Shown here: positions 8,820-18,088 of the stretch, one piece after another
Position numbering within the stretch: the stretch's first letter is position 1
Layout of the letters: every line of letters begins with the position of its first letter
Source: Dehalococcoidia bacterium
GTDB taxonomy: Bacteria > Chloroflexota > Dehalococcoidia > Tepidiformales > Tepidiformaceae
Assembly: GCA_020853755.1 (NCBI GenBank)
Contig: JADYYG010000017.1
Span: forward strand, 105,226-169,225
Reading direction: 5' to 3'
Length of the DNA: 64,000 nt
Position numbers and translations under genes: made by a program
The notes under the pieces: generated by a model
What the model saw: the letters and a program-made list of their open reading frames with translations, nothing else
The model's database searches: none
Told to the model about the DNA's origin: nothing

Positions 8820-10352
8820 ATGGAAAGCGCACCCCAACCGGCTGTTCCCGCCCGCCCGAAGAACGTCGTTGTCATCCTCCTCGACAGCCTGAACCGGCAC
8901 ATGCTGGGGAGTTACGGCGGGAAGGAGTTCGCGACGCCGAACCTGGACGCCTTCGCTGCGGGGGCGTTGCGTTTCGAGAAGCACTACGCCGGTTCGCTTC
9001 CCTGCATGCCCGCCCGCCACGACATCCTTTGCGGAGCGCTCGACTTCCTCTGGCGGCCGTGGGGATCGATCGAAATCTGGGAGGACGCGATCACCTACCA
9101 CCTCCACCGCGCAGGGGTGACCTCTCAGCTCATCTCCGACCACCCGCACCTCTTCGAACTCGGCGGCGAGAACTACCACGTGGACTTCAGCGCCTGGGAC
9201 TACCAGCGCGGCCACGAGGGCGACCTCTGGAAGACGCGCCCGGACCCGACGTGGCTTGGGGCGCCCGGTTTCGGCCGCGGCTGGATGCCATATGACAACT
9301 CACGCGGCTACTTCCGCAGCGAAGAGGACTTCCCCGGGCCGAAGACCATGGCCGCCGCCGCCCGTTGGGTCGACGACAACGCCGGCGCGCACGACCGGTT
9401 CTTCCTCTTCGTCGATGAGTTCGACCCCCACGAGCCATTCGATACGCCCGACCCCTACGCCAGCATGTACGACGATACCTGGCAGGGCGCCCACCTCATC
9501 TGGCCGCCATACCACGCGGCGGCCCAGCGCAAAGGCGTGCTCAACGAACGGCAGGCGTTCCAGGTGCGCGCGCAATACGGCGGCAAGCTCACCATGATCG
9601 ACCACTGGTTCGGCAAAGTGATGGCGGCGCTCGAACGGAACAACGCACTCGATGACACCGCCGTCATCGTGTGCACGGACCACGGCCACTACCTCGGCGA
9701 GCGCGACATCTGGGGCAAGCCGGCCGTGCCGATCTACGAGCCGCTCGGGCACATCCCGCTGATGGTCCGCTGGCCCGGTGTCGAAGCGGGGGCGTGCAAC
9801 GCACTGACGACCAGCGTCGATATTTTCGCGACGCTCTGCGACATCTTCGGGGTCGAACCGGAACACCGTATCCACGGGAAATCGCTCGTGCCGCTCATTA
9901 CGGGCGAAGCGAAGGCCGTGCGCGAGTGGGCGCTGCTCGGCGTCTGGGGCCGCGAAGTACACCTGGTCGACAACGAAGCGAAGTATGCGCGCGCCCCCGA
10001 AGACGGGAACTTCCCGATTTCCATGTGGAGCAACCGCTGGACGACGATGCCCGTGCACATCCCGAACCCACCGCGGACACTGCCGCGACCCGACGAACGC
10101 GCGTTCCTGGACCGCATGCCCGGCACGCGCGTCCCAGTGATCCGGCAGCCGTTCCAACCCGGGGATATGCTGCCGTTCTGGGCCGCCACACGGTTCGATG
10201 GGAACCACCTCTACGAGCCGGGCAAGGACCCGAACGAGGAGGAGAACCTCGCCGGCAAGCCGCTCGAGCGCGAACTGGCGGACAAGCTCCGGCAGGCGCT
10301 CCTCGAAATCGAAGCGCCCGACGATCAGCTGATGCGGCTGGGGCTAAGTTAG
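8820..10352 (+). CDS. Sulfatase / alkaline-phosphatase superfamily
   Basis: NVVVILLDSLNRHMLGSYGG...; formylglycine-type motif CMPAR (CxPxR); CTDHGHYLGERDIWGKP. Confidence 0.88.
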   Translation: MESAPQPAVPARPKNVVVILLDSLNRHMLGSYGGKEFATPNLDAFAAGALRFEKHYAGSLPCMPARHDILCGALDFLWRPWGSIEIWEDAITYHLHRAGVTSQLISDHPHLFELGGENYHVDFSAWDYQRGHEGDLWKTRPDPTWLGAPGFGRGWMPYDNSRGYFRSEEDFPGPKTMAAAARWVDDNAGAHDRFFLFVDEFDPHEPFDTPDPYASMYDDTWQGAHLIWPPYHAAAQRKGVLNERQAFQVRAQYGGKLTMIDHWFGKVMAALERNNALDDTAVIVCTDHGHYLGERDIWGKPAVPIYEPLGHIPLMVRWPGVEAGACNALTTSVDIFATLCDIFGVEPEHRIHGKSLVPLITGEAKAVREWALLGVWGREVHLVDNEAKYARAPEDGNFPISMWSNRWTTMPVHIPNPPRTLPRPDERAFLDRMPGTRVPVIRQPFQPGDMLPFWAATRFDGNHLYEPGKDPNEEENLAGKPLERELADKLRQALLEIEAPDDQLMRLGLS

Positions 10353-10414
10353 GGCTTTTGAGGTCGACCGCTGGTCAGTAGATCGAGCCGCGATGCCCGG
10401 CCTGGAGTCGTTGT

Positions 10415-10699
10415 TTACTCTCCGAGATGCATCGCGCCGTGGAAGAGCGCGACCACTTCGATGTCGTTCCCTACCACCCGATAGTGAATCCGGTACGCAT
10501 CCTCGAAGACCTCTCGATACGTGGGCACGTTGAACTCGGGAACGACCCGGCTGGCGTACGGCAGCAGTGCCGCGAGTTCAAGGCGGTCACTCACTCGTTG
10601 CCGCCAGCGCTGTGCGGCTGCTTCCCCTGCGGTCATTTCCACGCGCTCGCCAATGCGGGTAAATGCACTCAGCGCAAGTTCGGACCAGTAAATCGCCAC
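10415..10699 (-). CDS. Type II toxin-antitoxin RelE/ParE-family toxin
   Basis: ~94 aa; IYWSELALSAFTRIGERVE...YREVFEDAYRIHYRVVGNDIEVVALFHGAM pattern of ParE. Confidence 0.8.
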   Translation of the reverse strand: MAIYWSELALSAFTRIGERVEMTAGEAAAQRWRQRVSDRLELAALLPYASRVVPEFNVPTYREVFEDAYRIHYRVVGNDIEVVALFHGAMHLGE

Positions 10700-10700
10700 C

Positions 10701-10907
10701 TCAGTGAAGGCCGAAGCGGCGCTTCACATCGTCGTGTGGAACCCGGTTGCCGGCCTCGAGGCTGGCGAGAGCAGCGTGGATGCTAGCGATTTGTTCACTC
10801 GTCAACGGCGGAGGCGGCCCGGCATCCGTGAGGAGCGGCAACTTCGTGATCGCCTCTTCTTCCGTCAGCTGCGCGACATAGTCCAGGAGCATCTGCTTCG
10901 CAGTCAT
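10701..10907 (-). CDS. Small antitoxin partner of the ParE-like toxin
   Basis: 68 aa, immediately upstream of and nearly contiguous with the toxin, same strand; TATACT box 6 nt before ATG. Confidence 0.65.
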   Translation of the reverse strand: MTAKQMLLDYVAQLTEEEAITKLPLLTDAGPPPPLTSEQIASIHAALASLEAGNRVPHDDVKRRFGLH

Positions 10908-10983
10908 AAGCGCAGTATACCTGCTGCTCCCCGTTCCCCTCAGCAGGATGGCGCAGTCGAAGCTAAGTCTTGCGACGTTGGCA

Positions 10984-11325
10984 TCACAGTCCGTTCACCT
11001 CCCCGACGGACTCGAGGAACGCCTGAAGCGGCGGAATGAACTCCGTCGCGGTCTGCCACAGGTCGGCAATAGAGACGCGGTGGTAGCCGTGGATGAGAAC
11101 ATCACGCAGCCCGGCGATCTCCCTCCAGGAGACTGAGGGATTCGCTTCGCGGAACTCAGTCGAGAGCCGCTTCGTCGCCTCACCCAGGATCATGAACTGG
11201 TGCTGTACAGCGAAAAACGTCTTCTCGTCCTGCCTGAATGACTCAAGGTCCATGTTCGCCAACCATGTCGAGATCCTTCGACAGGCAAGGAGCATATCGA
11301 GCAGTGTCCCAGAATCAGGCGACAT
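10984..11325 (-). CDS. hepT: HepT-like ribonuclease toxin (DUF86/HEPN)
   Basis: Contains RDVLIHGY = RX4HXY HEPN RNase/AMPylation motif; overlaps the upstream MntA gene. Confidence 0.82.
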   Translation of the reverse strand: MSPDSGTLLDMLLACRRISTWLANMDLESFRQDEKTFFAVQHQFMILGEATKRLSTEFREANPSVSWREIAGLRDVLIHGYHRVSIADLWQTATEFIPPLQAFLESVGEVNGL

Positions 11326-11629
11326 CGAGGCGTTGGGCCGACTCAAGTATGGCGCGGCGCACAACCCAATTGGGGTTCTCCTCCACAGCCGCACGCTCCA
11401 CAACGTCCACGCGGCGACCAAAAACCGCCCCGAAGTCGGCGCGGATTTCCGCCATCTTAAGCATCTTGAAGCGAACGGCGGGATCGAAAGCCACCAGCAA
11501 GTCGATGTCGCTATCCGCGTCGAAGTCGTCCCTGATCGCCGAGCCAAAGAGAGCGAGCTCGCGCACGTTCCATTTGGCGCAGACGCGCGCCAACTCACGA
11601 CCGTCAACTTCAACCGGACCGACTTTCAC
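11315..11629 (-). CDS. mntA: MntA-like nucleotidyltransferase antitoxin
   Basis: GSAIRDDFDADSDID = GSX10DXD; overlaps hepT start by 11 nt. Confidence 0.82.
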   Translation of the reverse strand: MKVGPVEVDGRELARVCAKWNVRELALFGSAIRDDFDADSDIDLLVAFDPAVRFKMLKMAEIRADFGAVFGRRVDVVERAAVEENPNWVVRRAILESAQRLDVA

Positions 11630-11686
11630 GGCGTCAGGATACCTCACTGGAACCAGGCTCGGTGGGCTGTATTCCTCCCGACCCCC

Positions 11687-12247
11687 TCAGCGGGACGGCG
11701 CGGGTGTTGGCGTCTCACCCGGCAGCAGGTCGTCGAGGCCCTTCACGTGGTCGTGGAAAAGGTCGAGGCCCTCTTCGAACGCATGCGGGAGGAACGCCTT
11801 GATTGGCGGGGCGGTCGCGATCAGTTCGCTTGCCACGGTTGAGCCATCGACCGAACTGCGGATATCCGGGTCCGGGAAGGTCACAAGCGCGAGGAGCAGC
11901 GCCTGGGCGAGGAAGACGGCCTTGAGGAAGCCGAAGGCCGCGCCTGCCAGCCGGTCCAGCACGCCGAGGTTCAGGATCTCCGCCGTGCGCTTGAGGAAGT
12001 GGGCGACCACCTGCCCGCCAACCACCACGCCCACGAGGATGGCGACGAACGAAATGAGCGCGGCCAGGTTTTCGTTGTCGACGATCGGTTCCACCTTCGG
12101 GAACATGTCATCGTAAAAAATGCCGGCGACGGGGATGGCGAGGATGACCGCGGCGATCGACACGAGCTCGCGGATGAAGCCGTTGCGAAAGCCCGACCAG
12201 GTGGAAAACCCGATGGCGGCGACGAGCACTACATCGAGCCAGTTCAC
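11687..12247 (-). CDS. CvpA family membrane protein
   Basis: NWLDVVLVAAIGFSTWSGFRNGFIRELVSI... four TM helices, CvpA pattern. Confidence 0.8.
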   Translation of the reverse strand: MNWLDVVLVAAIGFSTWSGFRNGFIRELVSIAAVILAIPVAGIFYDDMFPKVEPIVDNENLAALISFVAILVGVVVGGQVVAHFLKRTAEILNLGVLDRLAGAAFGFLKAVFLAQALLLALVTFPDPDIRSSVDGSTVASELIATAPPIKAFLPHAFEEGLDLFHDHVKGLDDLLPGETPTPAPSR

Positions 12248-12325
12248 TGCGGGGAAGGTTGGGCTGCGCGCCGCCAAGACTCAACCATGTCGACCGATCG
12301 TGGCGCGCGGGCGTACCATCGGGGC

Positions 12326-12508
12326 ATGCAACAGCAGTTGATGGACATCCTCATTTGCCCGATGTGCAAGGGCGATCTTGAGTTGAAGGTAGAGAAGGAG
12401 CAGGAAGGCGAAATCGTGACCGGCACGATCATCTGTAAGGCCTGCCGCGAACGGTACCCCATCGAAGACGGCATACCGAACATGCTGCCGCCGGACCAGC
12501 GGAACTAG
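12326..12508 (+). CDS. Trm112-like zinc-ribbon protein
   Basis: MQQQLMDILICPMCKGDLEL...CKACRERYPIEDGIPNMLP. Confidence 0.88.
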   Translation: MQQQLMDILICPMCKGDLELKVEKEQEGEIVTGTIICKACRERYPIEDGIPNMLPPDQRN

Positions 12509-12509
12509 C

Positions 12510-12827
12510 GTGCAGCACGACGAATCGCCCGTGGACGAACACGAGGGCAGCCACGACCACACCCACGGCGGCGATCAGCACGCGGCCTTCCACAACGCCG
12601 ACACCGCGCGCGGCTTCCGCCTGCCTTCGCCAGAGATGGCGGCGCGAGGGATTGGCCTCGGCGCAGTCGCGGTGGCGGCGGCCTGGGCGGCGGTTTCTAC
12701 GCTGCGCGCGAGCGTGCTGCTTGCGCCGCTCTCGGCGGGCCTCGGCCTGAGCGGCCTGCTGGCGCTCTGGGGCGCCGCCATCCACCTCACCGGCGGCGAA
12801 AAGTTCGACGACCACCCGTACGTCTGA
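12510..12827 (+). CDS. Small membrane protein with His-rich N-terminus, unknown function
   Basis: HDESPVDEHEGSHDHTHGGDQHAAFH followed by two hydrophobic segments; directly follows trm112. Confidence 0.55.
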   Translation: MQHDESPVDEHEGSHDHTHGGDQHAAFHNADTARGFRLPSPEMAARGIGLGAVAVAAAWAAVSTLRASVLLAPLSAGLGLSGLLALWGAAIHLTGGEKFDDHPYV

Positions 12828-12859
12828 CGGCTGCCCCGCCAGCGTCGCGCACAAACGAA

Positions 12860-12884
12860 AAGGCCCCTCGAATCGAGGGGCCTT
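12860..12884. terminator. Bidirectional terminator hairpin
   Basis: aaggcccctcg-aat-cgaggggcctt perfect inverted repeat between convergent genes. Confidence 0.85.
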
Positions 12885-12922
12885 CCTGTTGGCCGGCCGG
12901 GAGAGCGAGCCGGCCGCGTGGC

Positions 12923-13417
12923 TCAGTTCTGGGACGGGGCTTCGCTCTTGCCCCCCTCGATCACGCCCTGCGGGGTGATCTTGATGGAGCGGGCGCGAGC
13001 TTCCGCCTTTTTCGGGATAGAGAGCGTGAGCAGGCCGTGTTCGAAGGTTGCCTCGGCCTTCTCCGGCTCGACCGTCGGAGGGAGCCGCAGCTGGCGCTGG
13101 AAGCTGCCCGTCCGGATCTCGCGGCGGATGTAGTTCTCTTCCTTCGTCTCTTCCTGCTTGCTGAATTCACCCTTGATGGTCAAGACGTCCTCTTCGACGG
13201 AGATTTCGACGTCCTTGGGATCGACACCGGGGACGGCCGCCTTGATGACGAAGGTGTCAGGCGTCTCGACAACGTCGAGATTGAGGTTGGCGGTTGCGAG
13301 GTCTTCGCCGCCGCGGAAGGGCAGGCGGCCGAGGGGCTGGTCGAAGAACCGGTCCATCAGGTTGCGCATCGCTGCGAACTCTCCGGACGGGTCCCAACGG
13401 GTGAGAGCGGTTGCCAT
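12923..13417 (-). CDS. Hsp20/alpha-crystallin small heat shock protein
   Basis: ...FVIKAAVPGVDPKDVEISVEEDVLTIKGEF...GSFQRQLRLPPTVEPEKAEATFEHGLLTLSIPK. Confidence 0.92.
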   Translation of the reverse strand: MATALTRWDPSGEFAAMRNLMDRFFDQPLGRLPFRGGEDLATANLNLDVVETPDTFVIKAAVPGVDPKDVEISVEEDVLTIKGEFSKQEETKEENYIRREIRTGSFQRQLRLPPTVEPEKAEATFEHGLLTLSIPKKAEARARSIKITPQGVIEGGKSEAPSQN

Positions 13418-13573
13418 AGGTTCCTCCAGGGGAATGTGGGTGTGTGGAGTTGGTGTGCTCAGCCATCATGCCATAGCCACTGAACACTTAGCAAGTAGTC
13501 TGCGTAACGCGTTGTCAACTTTACAGATAGCTTGGATTGTAACGAGGCTCCCAATCCCATATGATGGCGAGGC

Positions 13574-14572
13574 ATGGCAAGGGACTTCTACGAAGCACTG
13601 GGCGTGGCGCGTGACGCGTCCGAAAAGGACATCCGGACCGCCTACAGGAAGCTCGCCCGCAAACACCACCCTGATGTGAACCCGAACGACAAGTCGGCGG
13701 AGGCTCGCTTCAAAGAGGTCAATGCCGCCTTCGAGGTGCTTTCGGACGCCGACAAGCGCAAGAAGTACGACAAGTACGGCGACCGCTGGGAGATGGCCGA
13801 CCAGATTGAGGATGCCCAGCGGCGCGGCGGAGGCGGCGGGTTCCGCGCGGCCCAGGGCGCCGAGGGCTTCGGCGACTTCGGCAGCATCTTCGACAACTTC
13901 TTCCGGCGCGAACGCGGCGGTCCCCGTGCGGCCAGCGGCAACCGTCGCGGCCAGGACATCGAAACCCCGATCGAGGTAACCCTGGAGGAGGCCTACCACG
14001 GCACCAGCCGCCAGGTGAACCTCCAATCGCCGGAGGCCTGCCCAACCTGCGGTGGCTCGGGAGACGTCGCCGGGGCAATCTGCCACACCTGCGAAGGCAT
14101 GGGCACGGTGACTCGCCCGCGGCGCATCGAGGTGCGCATCCCGGCGGGCGTAAAGACCGGCTCGCGGGTTCGCGTGGCTGGCGAAGGGCGTCCGGGCGCG
14201 GGCAAAGGCTCGCCCGGCGACCTCTACCTGGTGGTGACGGTGCTCCCGCACCACCGGTTCGAACGCAAAGGCGACGACCTCCACGCAGAGGTGGATGTGC
14301 CACTGCTCGATGCAGTGCTCGGCGGCGAGGTCACCGTCCCCACCATCGACGGCCGGGTAGCGCTCCGCATCCCGGAGCTCACCCAGAACGGCCGCCAGTT
14401 CCGGCTCTCCGGGAAAGGCATGCCGGCGCTTGGCAGCAGCGGCCAGCGCGGCGACCTCTACGTGAAGGCGCGAATCCAACTGCCCGACACGCTCACTCCT
14501 GAAGAGAAGGCCCACTTTGAGGCCATGCGCGCTGCTCGCGCGGCCGCCACAGCACACCACGAAGGGAGGTGA
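13574..14572 (+). CDS. dnaJ: DnaJ-family co-chaperone with reduced zinc finger (two CxxCxGxG motifs)
   Basis: J-domain HPD (RKHHPDVNP), G/F-rich linker, CPTCGGSG and CHTCEGMG only, DnaJ C-terminal domains. Confidence 0.88.
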   Translation: MARDFYEALGVARDASEKDIRTAYRKLARKHHPDVNPNDKSAEARFKEVNAAFEVLSDADKRKKYDKYGDRWEMADQIEDAQRRGGGGGFRAAQGAEGFGDFGSIFDNFFRRERGGPRAASGNRRGQDIETPIEVTLEEAYHGTSRQVNLQSPEACPTCGGSGDVAGAICHTCEGMGTVTRPRRIEVRIPAGVKTGSRVRVAGEGRPGAGKGSPGDLYLVVTVLPHHRFERKGDDLHAEVDVPLLDAVLGGEVTVPTIDGRVALRIPELTQNGRQFRLSGKGMPALGSSGQRGDLYVKARIQLPDTLTPEEKAHFEAMRAARAAATAHHEGR

Positions 14573-14575
14573 CGG

Positions 14576-14941
14576 ATGGCACGGACTCGCGGTATCCCCG
14601 GTGATTTCGCCGGTGACGACGACCAGCCGATCTACGTCATCTCGATCGCAGCCCGGCTCGTTGGCATGCACCAGCAAACTCTGCGCTACTACGAACGCGC
14701 CGGCCTGGTCGAACCGAAACGCACCGGCGGCAACATCCGGATGTACTCGAACAGCGACATCGAGCGGATCCGCCAGATCCAACGCTGGATCGATGACTTC
14801 GGCGTCAACCTCGCCGGGGCCGAGATCATGATGCGCATGAACCAGCAGATCCGGGCGCTGCAGGAGGAACTCGCGGCCACCCGGTCCGAATTGGATCGCC
14901 TGCGCAGCACCCGGCTCCCGGCGCCCTACCGGGGGAGTTAA
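14576..14941 (+). CDS. hspR: HspR-like MerR-family heat shock regulator
   Basis: [39 protein letters not shown]; located between dnaJ and a Clp ATPase. Confidence 0.88.
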   Translation: MARTRGIPGDFAGDDDQPIYVISIAARLVGMHQQTLRYYERAGLVEPKRTGGNIRMYSNSDIERIRQIQRWIDDFGVNLAGAEIMMRMNQQIRALQEELAATRSELDRLRSTRLPAPYRGS

Positions 14942-15027
14942 CCCGCCAGCAGAGAACCACGACGAAGCGCGGCGCGAAAGCCCGGCGTTCCCTTCCAAAC
15001 CCAAGGTTCCACGGAGGAATCCAGACA

Positions 15028-17517
15028 ATGATGCGACAGGACCGATTCACCGAGCAGGCCCAGCAGGTGCTGGCAAACTCGCAGGAGATCGTGCGCCAGA
15101 AGCGCAACTCCCAGTGGGGCGTCGCGCATGTGCTGGCCGCGCTCGTCACCCTCAACGGCGGCCTCGCCGAACAGGTGCTCCAGAAACTCAACGTCGACAT
15201 GGCCCGCCTGCGCCAGCGCGTCGGCAAGCAGGTTGATGACCTGCCCACCCTGGCCTACGACGTCGTCCAGATCTACACGACCCCCGAAGTCGTCCGCATG
15301 CTCGAAGTCGCCAACAGCGAGGCCGAGCGGCTGAAGGACGAATACGTCGGCGTCGAGCACCTCCTCATCGCCATCGCCGACAACGAGGAGAGCGGCTCGA
15401 CGCGCCTGCTCGCCGAGTTCGGCGTCAACAAGGAGAGCATCTATCGCGCCCTCCAGGACATTCGCGGCAAGCAGCGGGTCACCAGCCAGACGCAGGAGAG
15501 CCGCTACCAGTCACTCGAAAAGTACTCAACCGACCTCACCGAACTCGCCAAAAACGGCAAGCTCGACCCGGTCATCGGCCGCGACGTCGAAGTGCGCCGG
15601 GTGATGCAGATCCTCAACCGGCGGACGAAGAACAACCCGGTCATCATCGGCGAGGCGGGCGTCGGCAAGACGGCTATCGTCGAAGGCCTGGCCCAGAAGA
15701 TCATCGCGGGCGACGTCCCCGAGAACCTGCAGGACAAGAAACTGCTCGCCCTCGACATGGGCGCGCTGGTCGCGGGTTCGAAGTTCCGCGGCGAGTTCGA
15801 AGAGCGCCTCAAGGCCGTCATGGACGAGGTCAAGCAGTCCGAAGGCGAGATCATCCTCTTCATCGACGAGTTGCACACGGTGATGGGCGCCGGCGGCGCG
15901 GAAGGCGCCATCGACGCTTCGAACCTGATGAAGCCGGCGCTGGCCCGCGGCGAACTCCACGCCATTGGCGCGACCACGCTGGACGAGTACCGCAAGCACA
16001 TCGAGAAGGACCCCGCGCTCGAGCGGCGGTTCGCCCCGGTCTACGTGGACGAGCCGAGCGTGGATGACACCATCGCCATCCTCAAGGGGCTGAAGCCGCG
16101 CTACGAGGCGCACCACAAGGTGGAGATCACCGATGGCGCCATCGAAGCGGCCGCCCGGCTATCGAGCCGCTACGTGACCGAACGCCATCTGCCCGACAAG
16201 GCCATCGACCTCATCGACGAGGCCGCGAGCAAGCACGTCATCGACGCCCAGTCGCTGCCGGACAACATCCGCGACCTCCAGGTGCGGCTCGAAGCGCTGA
16301 GCGATGAGACCGAGGCCGCTATCCAGAAGGAAGACTACGAGCGCGCGGCGCGCATCAAGCAGGAGGTCATCCGCCTGCAGGATGAGTACAACGAGCGCAA
16401 GGCCGAGTGGGCGAAAGAGCACCCGGAGGCCGACAACATCATCACCGCCGAGGACATCGCCCGGCTCGTCGGCCAGATGACCGGCATCCCGGTCTCGCGG
16501 CTCGAAGAAACCGAGCAGGACAAGCTCCTACGGATGGAGGACTACCTCCACGAGCGGGTCATCGGCCAGGACCGCGCGATCGTCGCGGTCTCGGACGCCA
16601 TCCGGCGGGCCCGCGCCGGCCTGAAGGACCCGACCCGGCCGATCGGCTCGTTCATCTTCCTCGGGCCCACCGGCGTCGGGAAGACGGAGCTGGCCAAGAC
16701 GCTGGCGGAGTACCTCTTCGACGACGAAGACGCGATGGTTCGCATCGACATGTCGGAGTACCAGGAACGGCACACGGTGAGCCGCCTCATCGGAGCGCCT
16801 CCCGGCTACGTGGGGTACGACGAAGGCGGCAGCCTGACCGAGGCGGTCCGCCGCCGGCCCTACCGCGTCATCCTCTTCGACGAGATCGAAAAGGCGCACC
16901 CGGACGTCTTCAACACGCTCCTCCAGGTGCTCGATGACGGCCGCCTGACCGACGGCCAGGGGCGCACAGTGGACTTCCGCAACACCGTCATCATCATGAC
17001 AAGCAACCTCGGGACCGGCGCCCAGGAGCGGGCAACCTTCGGGTTCACCCAGCGGCCGGACGGCACCGTGGTTCACGACCTGCAGACCTCCATCGAGAAG
17101 GCGCTCCGCGAGTTCTTCCGGCCCGAGTTCCTCAACCGGATCGACGAGATTGTCGTGTTCGAGCCGCTCACGCGAGCCGAACTGCTGAAGATCGTCGACA
17201 TCCTCGTCGCCGAAGTGCGGGGACGGCTGAGCGAACGGAAGCTGGACTTCGACCTCACCCAGGCGGCGAAGGACGAACTGGTACGCGAAGGCTACGACCC
17301 GGCGTTCGGCGCGCGGCCGTTGCGCCGCACGGTCCAGCGCCGCATCGAAAACGAACTGGCGAAGCGCGTGCTTGCCGGGGAGTTCGAGGAAGGGGCCAGG
17401 GTCACCGTCGGCTTCGAAGACGGCGCGTACACCTTCTCCAGCCAGCCGGGAGTGCGGGCCACCGGCACAGCCAACGACGGCGATGTCGTCGAAGGCGAAG
17501 TGGTCAGCGTGGCCTAA
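15028..17517 (+). CDS. clpC: Clp AAA+ ATPase, ClpC-like (short UVR-containing middle domain)
   Basis: Two AAA modules ([18 protein letters not shown]), N-domain repeat, middle region [20 protein letters not shown] (UVR) rather than a long ClpB coiled coil; SD ggagga. Confidence 0.85.
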   Translation: MMRQDRFTEQAQQVLANSQEIVRQKRNSQWGVAHVLAALVTLNGGLAEQVLQKLNVDMARLRQRVGKQVDDLPTLAYDVVQIYTTPEVVRMLEVANSEAERLKDEYVGVEHLLIAIADNEESGSTRLLAEFGVNKESIYRALQDIRGKQRVTSQTQESRYQSLEKYSTDLTELAKNGKLDPVIGRDVEVRRVMQILNRRTKNNPVIIGEAGVGKTAIVEGLAQKIIAGDVPENLQDKKLLALDMGALVAGSKFRGEFEERLKAVMDEVKQSEGEIILFIDELHTVMGAGGAEGAIDASNLMKPALARGELHAIGATTLDEYRKHIEKDPALERRFAPVYVDEPSVDDTIAILKGLKPRYEAHHKVEITDGAIEAAARLSSRYVTERHLPDKAIDLIDEAASKHVIDAQSLPDNIRDLQVRLEALSDETEAAIQKEDYERAARIKQEVIRLQDEYNERKAEWAKEHPEADNIITAEDIARLVGQMTGIPVSRLEETEQDKLLRMEDYLHERVIGQDRAIVAVSDAIRRARAGLKDPTRPIGSFIFLGPTGVGKTELAKTLAEYLFDDEDAMVRIDMSEYQERHTVSRLIGAPPGYVGYDEGGSLTEAVRRRPYRVILFDEIEKAHPDVFNTLLQVLDDGRLTDGQGRTVDFRNTVIIMTSNLGTGAQERATFGFTQRPDGTVVHDLQTSIEKALREFFRPEFLNRIDEIVVFEPLTRAELLKIVDILVAEVRGRLSERKLDFDLTQAAKDELVREGYDPAFGARPLRRTVQRRIENELAKRVLAGEFEEGARVTVGFEDGAYTFSSQPGVRATGTANDGDVVEGEVVSVA

Positions 17518-17541
17518 GGCCCATTCCCGCACCCATCTGCG

Positions 17542-17569
17542 CGTGCCCCCTCCCCCGGGAGGGGGCACG
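17542..17569 (+). terminator. Terminator hairpin downstream of the Clp ATPase
   Basis: cgtgccccctc-ccccgg-gagggggcacg followed by ttcgt. Confidence 0.8.
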
Positions 17570-17682
17570 TTCGTCCGCGGCGGCGAGGCGAGGAATCCCC
17601 AGCCGCACTACGCCGGCCAACGTGAGCATTACCTCTTGTTCGCTATCCTGACCTGACCACTCTCAAGCACGGAGTCCCTTCC

Positions 17683-17982
17683 ATGGCCGTCATTTCCTAC
17701 TTCCCCATCTCTCTGCCGCCGGAGGCGCGCGAGGGCTTCGAAAAAAACTGGAAGAGCCGCGTTGGCGCGGTCGACACCTTCCCCGGGTTCATCTCGACCG
17801 AACTGCTGGCGCTCTCGGACCGCGGCGAGTACGTGGTGCTCACCCGCTTCACCGACGAGAAGGCGTTCGAAGCGTGGATCACCTCGGACAACTTCACCCA
17901 GGGCCACCGGGGCGAGAGCTACGCCAACTACAAGGACAACCCGTTCCTCAAGTCGCACAAGCTGTACGAGGTGCTCGGCTAA
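17683..17982 (+). CDS. Antibiotic biosynthesis monooxygenase-like (ABM fold) protein
   Basis: MAVISYFPISLPPEAREGFEKNWKSRVGAVDTFPGFISTELL... ABM pattern. Confidence 0.75.
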   Translation: MAVISYFPISLPPEAREGFEKNWKSRVGAVDTFPGFISTELLALSDRGEYVVLTRFTDEKAFEAWITSDNFTQGHRGESYANYKDNPFLKSHKLYEVLG

Positions 17983-18088
17983 GGCCATTCCTCAGCGCCG
18001 TTTGTAAAACTCTCGCAATTGGGCCTGGCGCCGGGAACTTTTCGGCGGGCTGCCGCGTTCCTACTGACGGGAGCGTGCGGACACAGCG

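Noticed and set aside
8364-10352. Full 662-aa ORF containing the sulfatase
   Set aside because: N-terminal 152 codons are antisense to the HEAT-repeat gene; the sulfatase homology starts at ATG 8820
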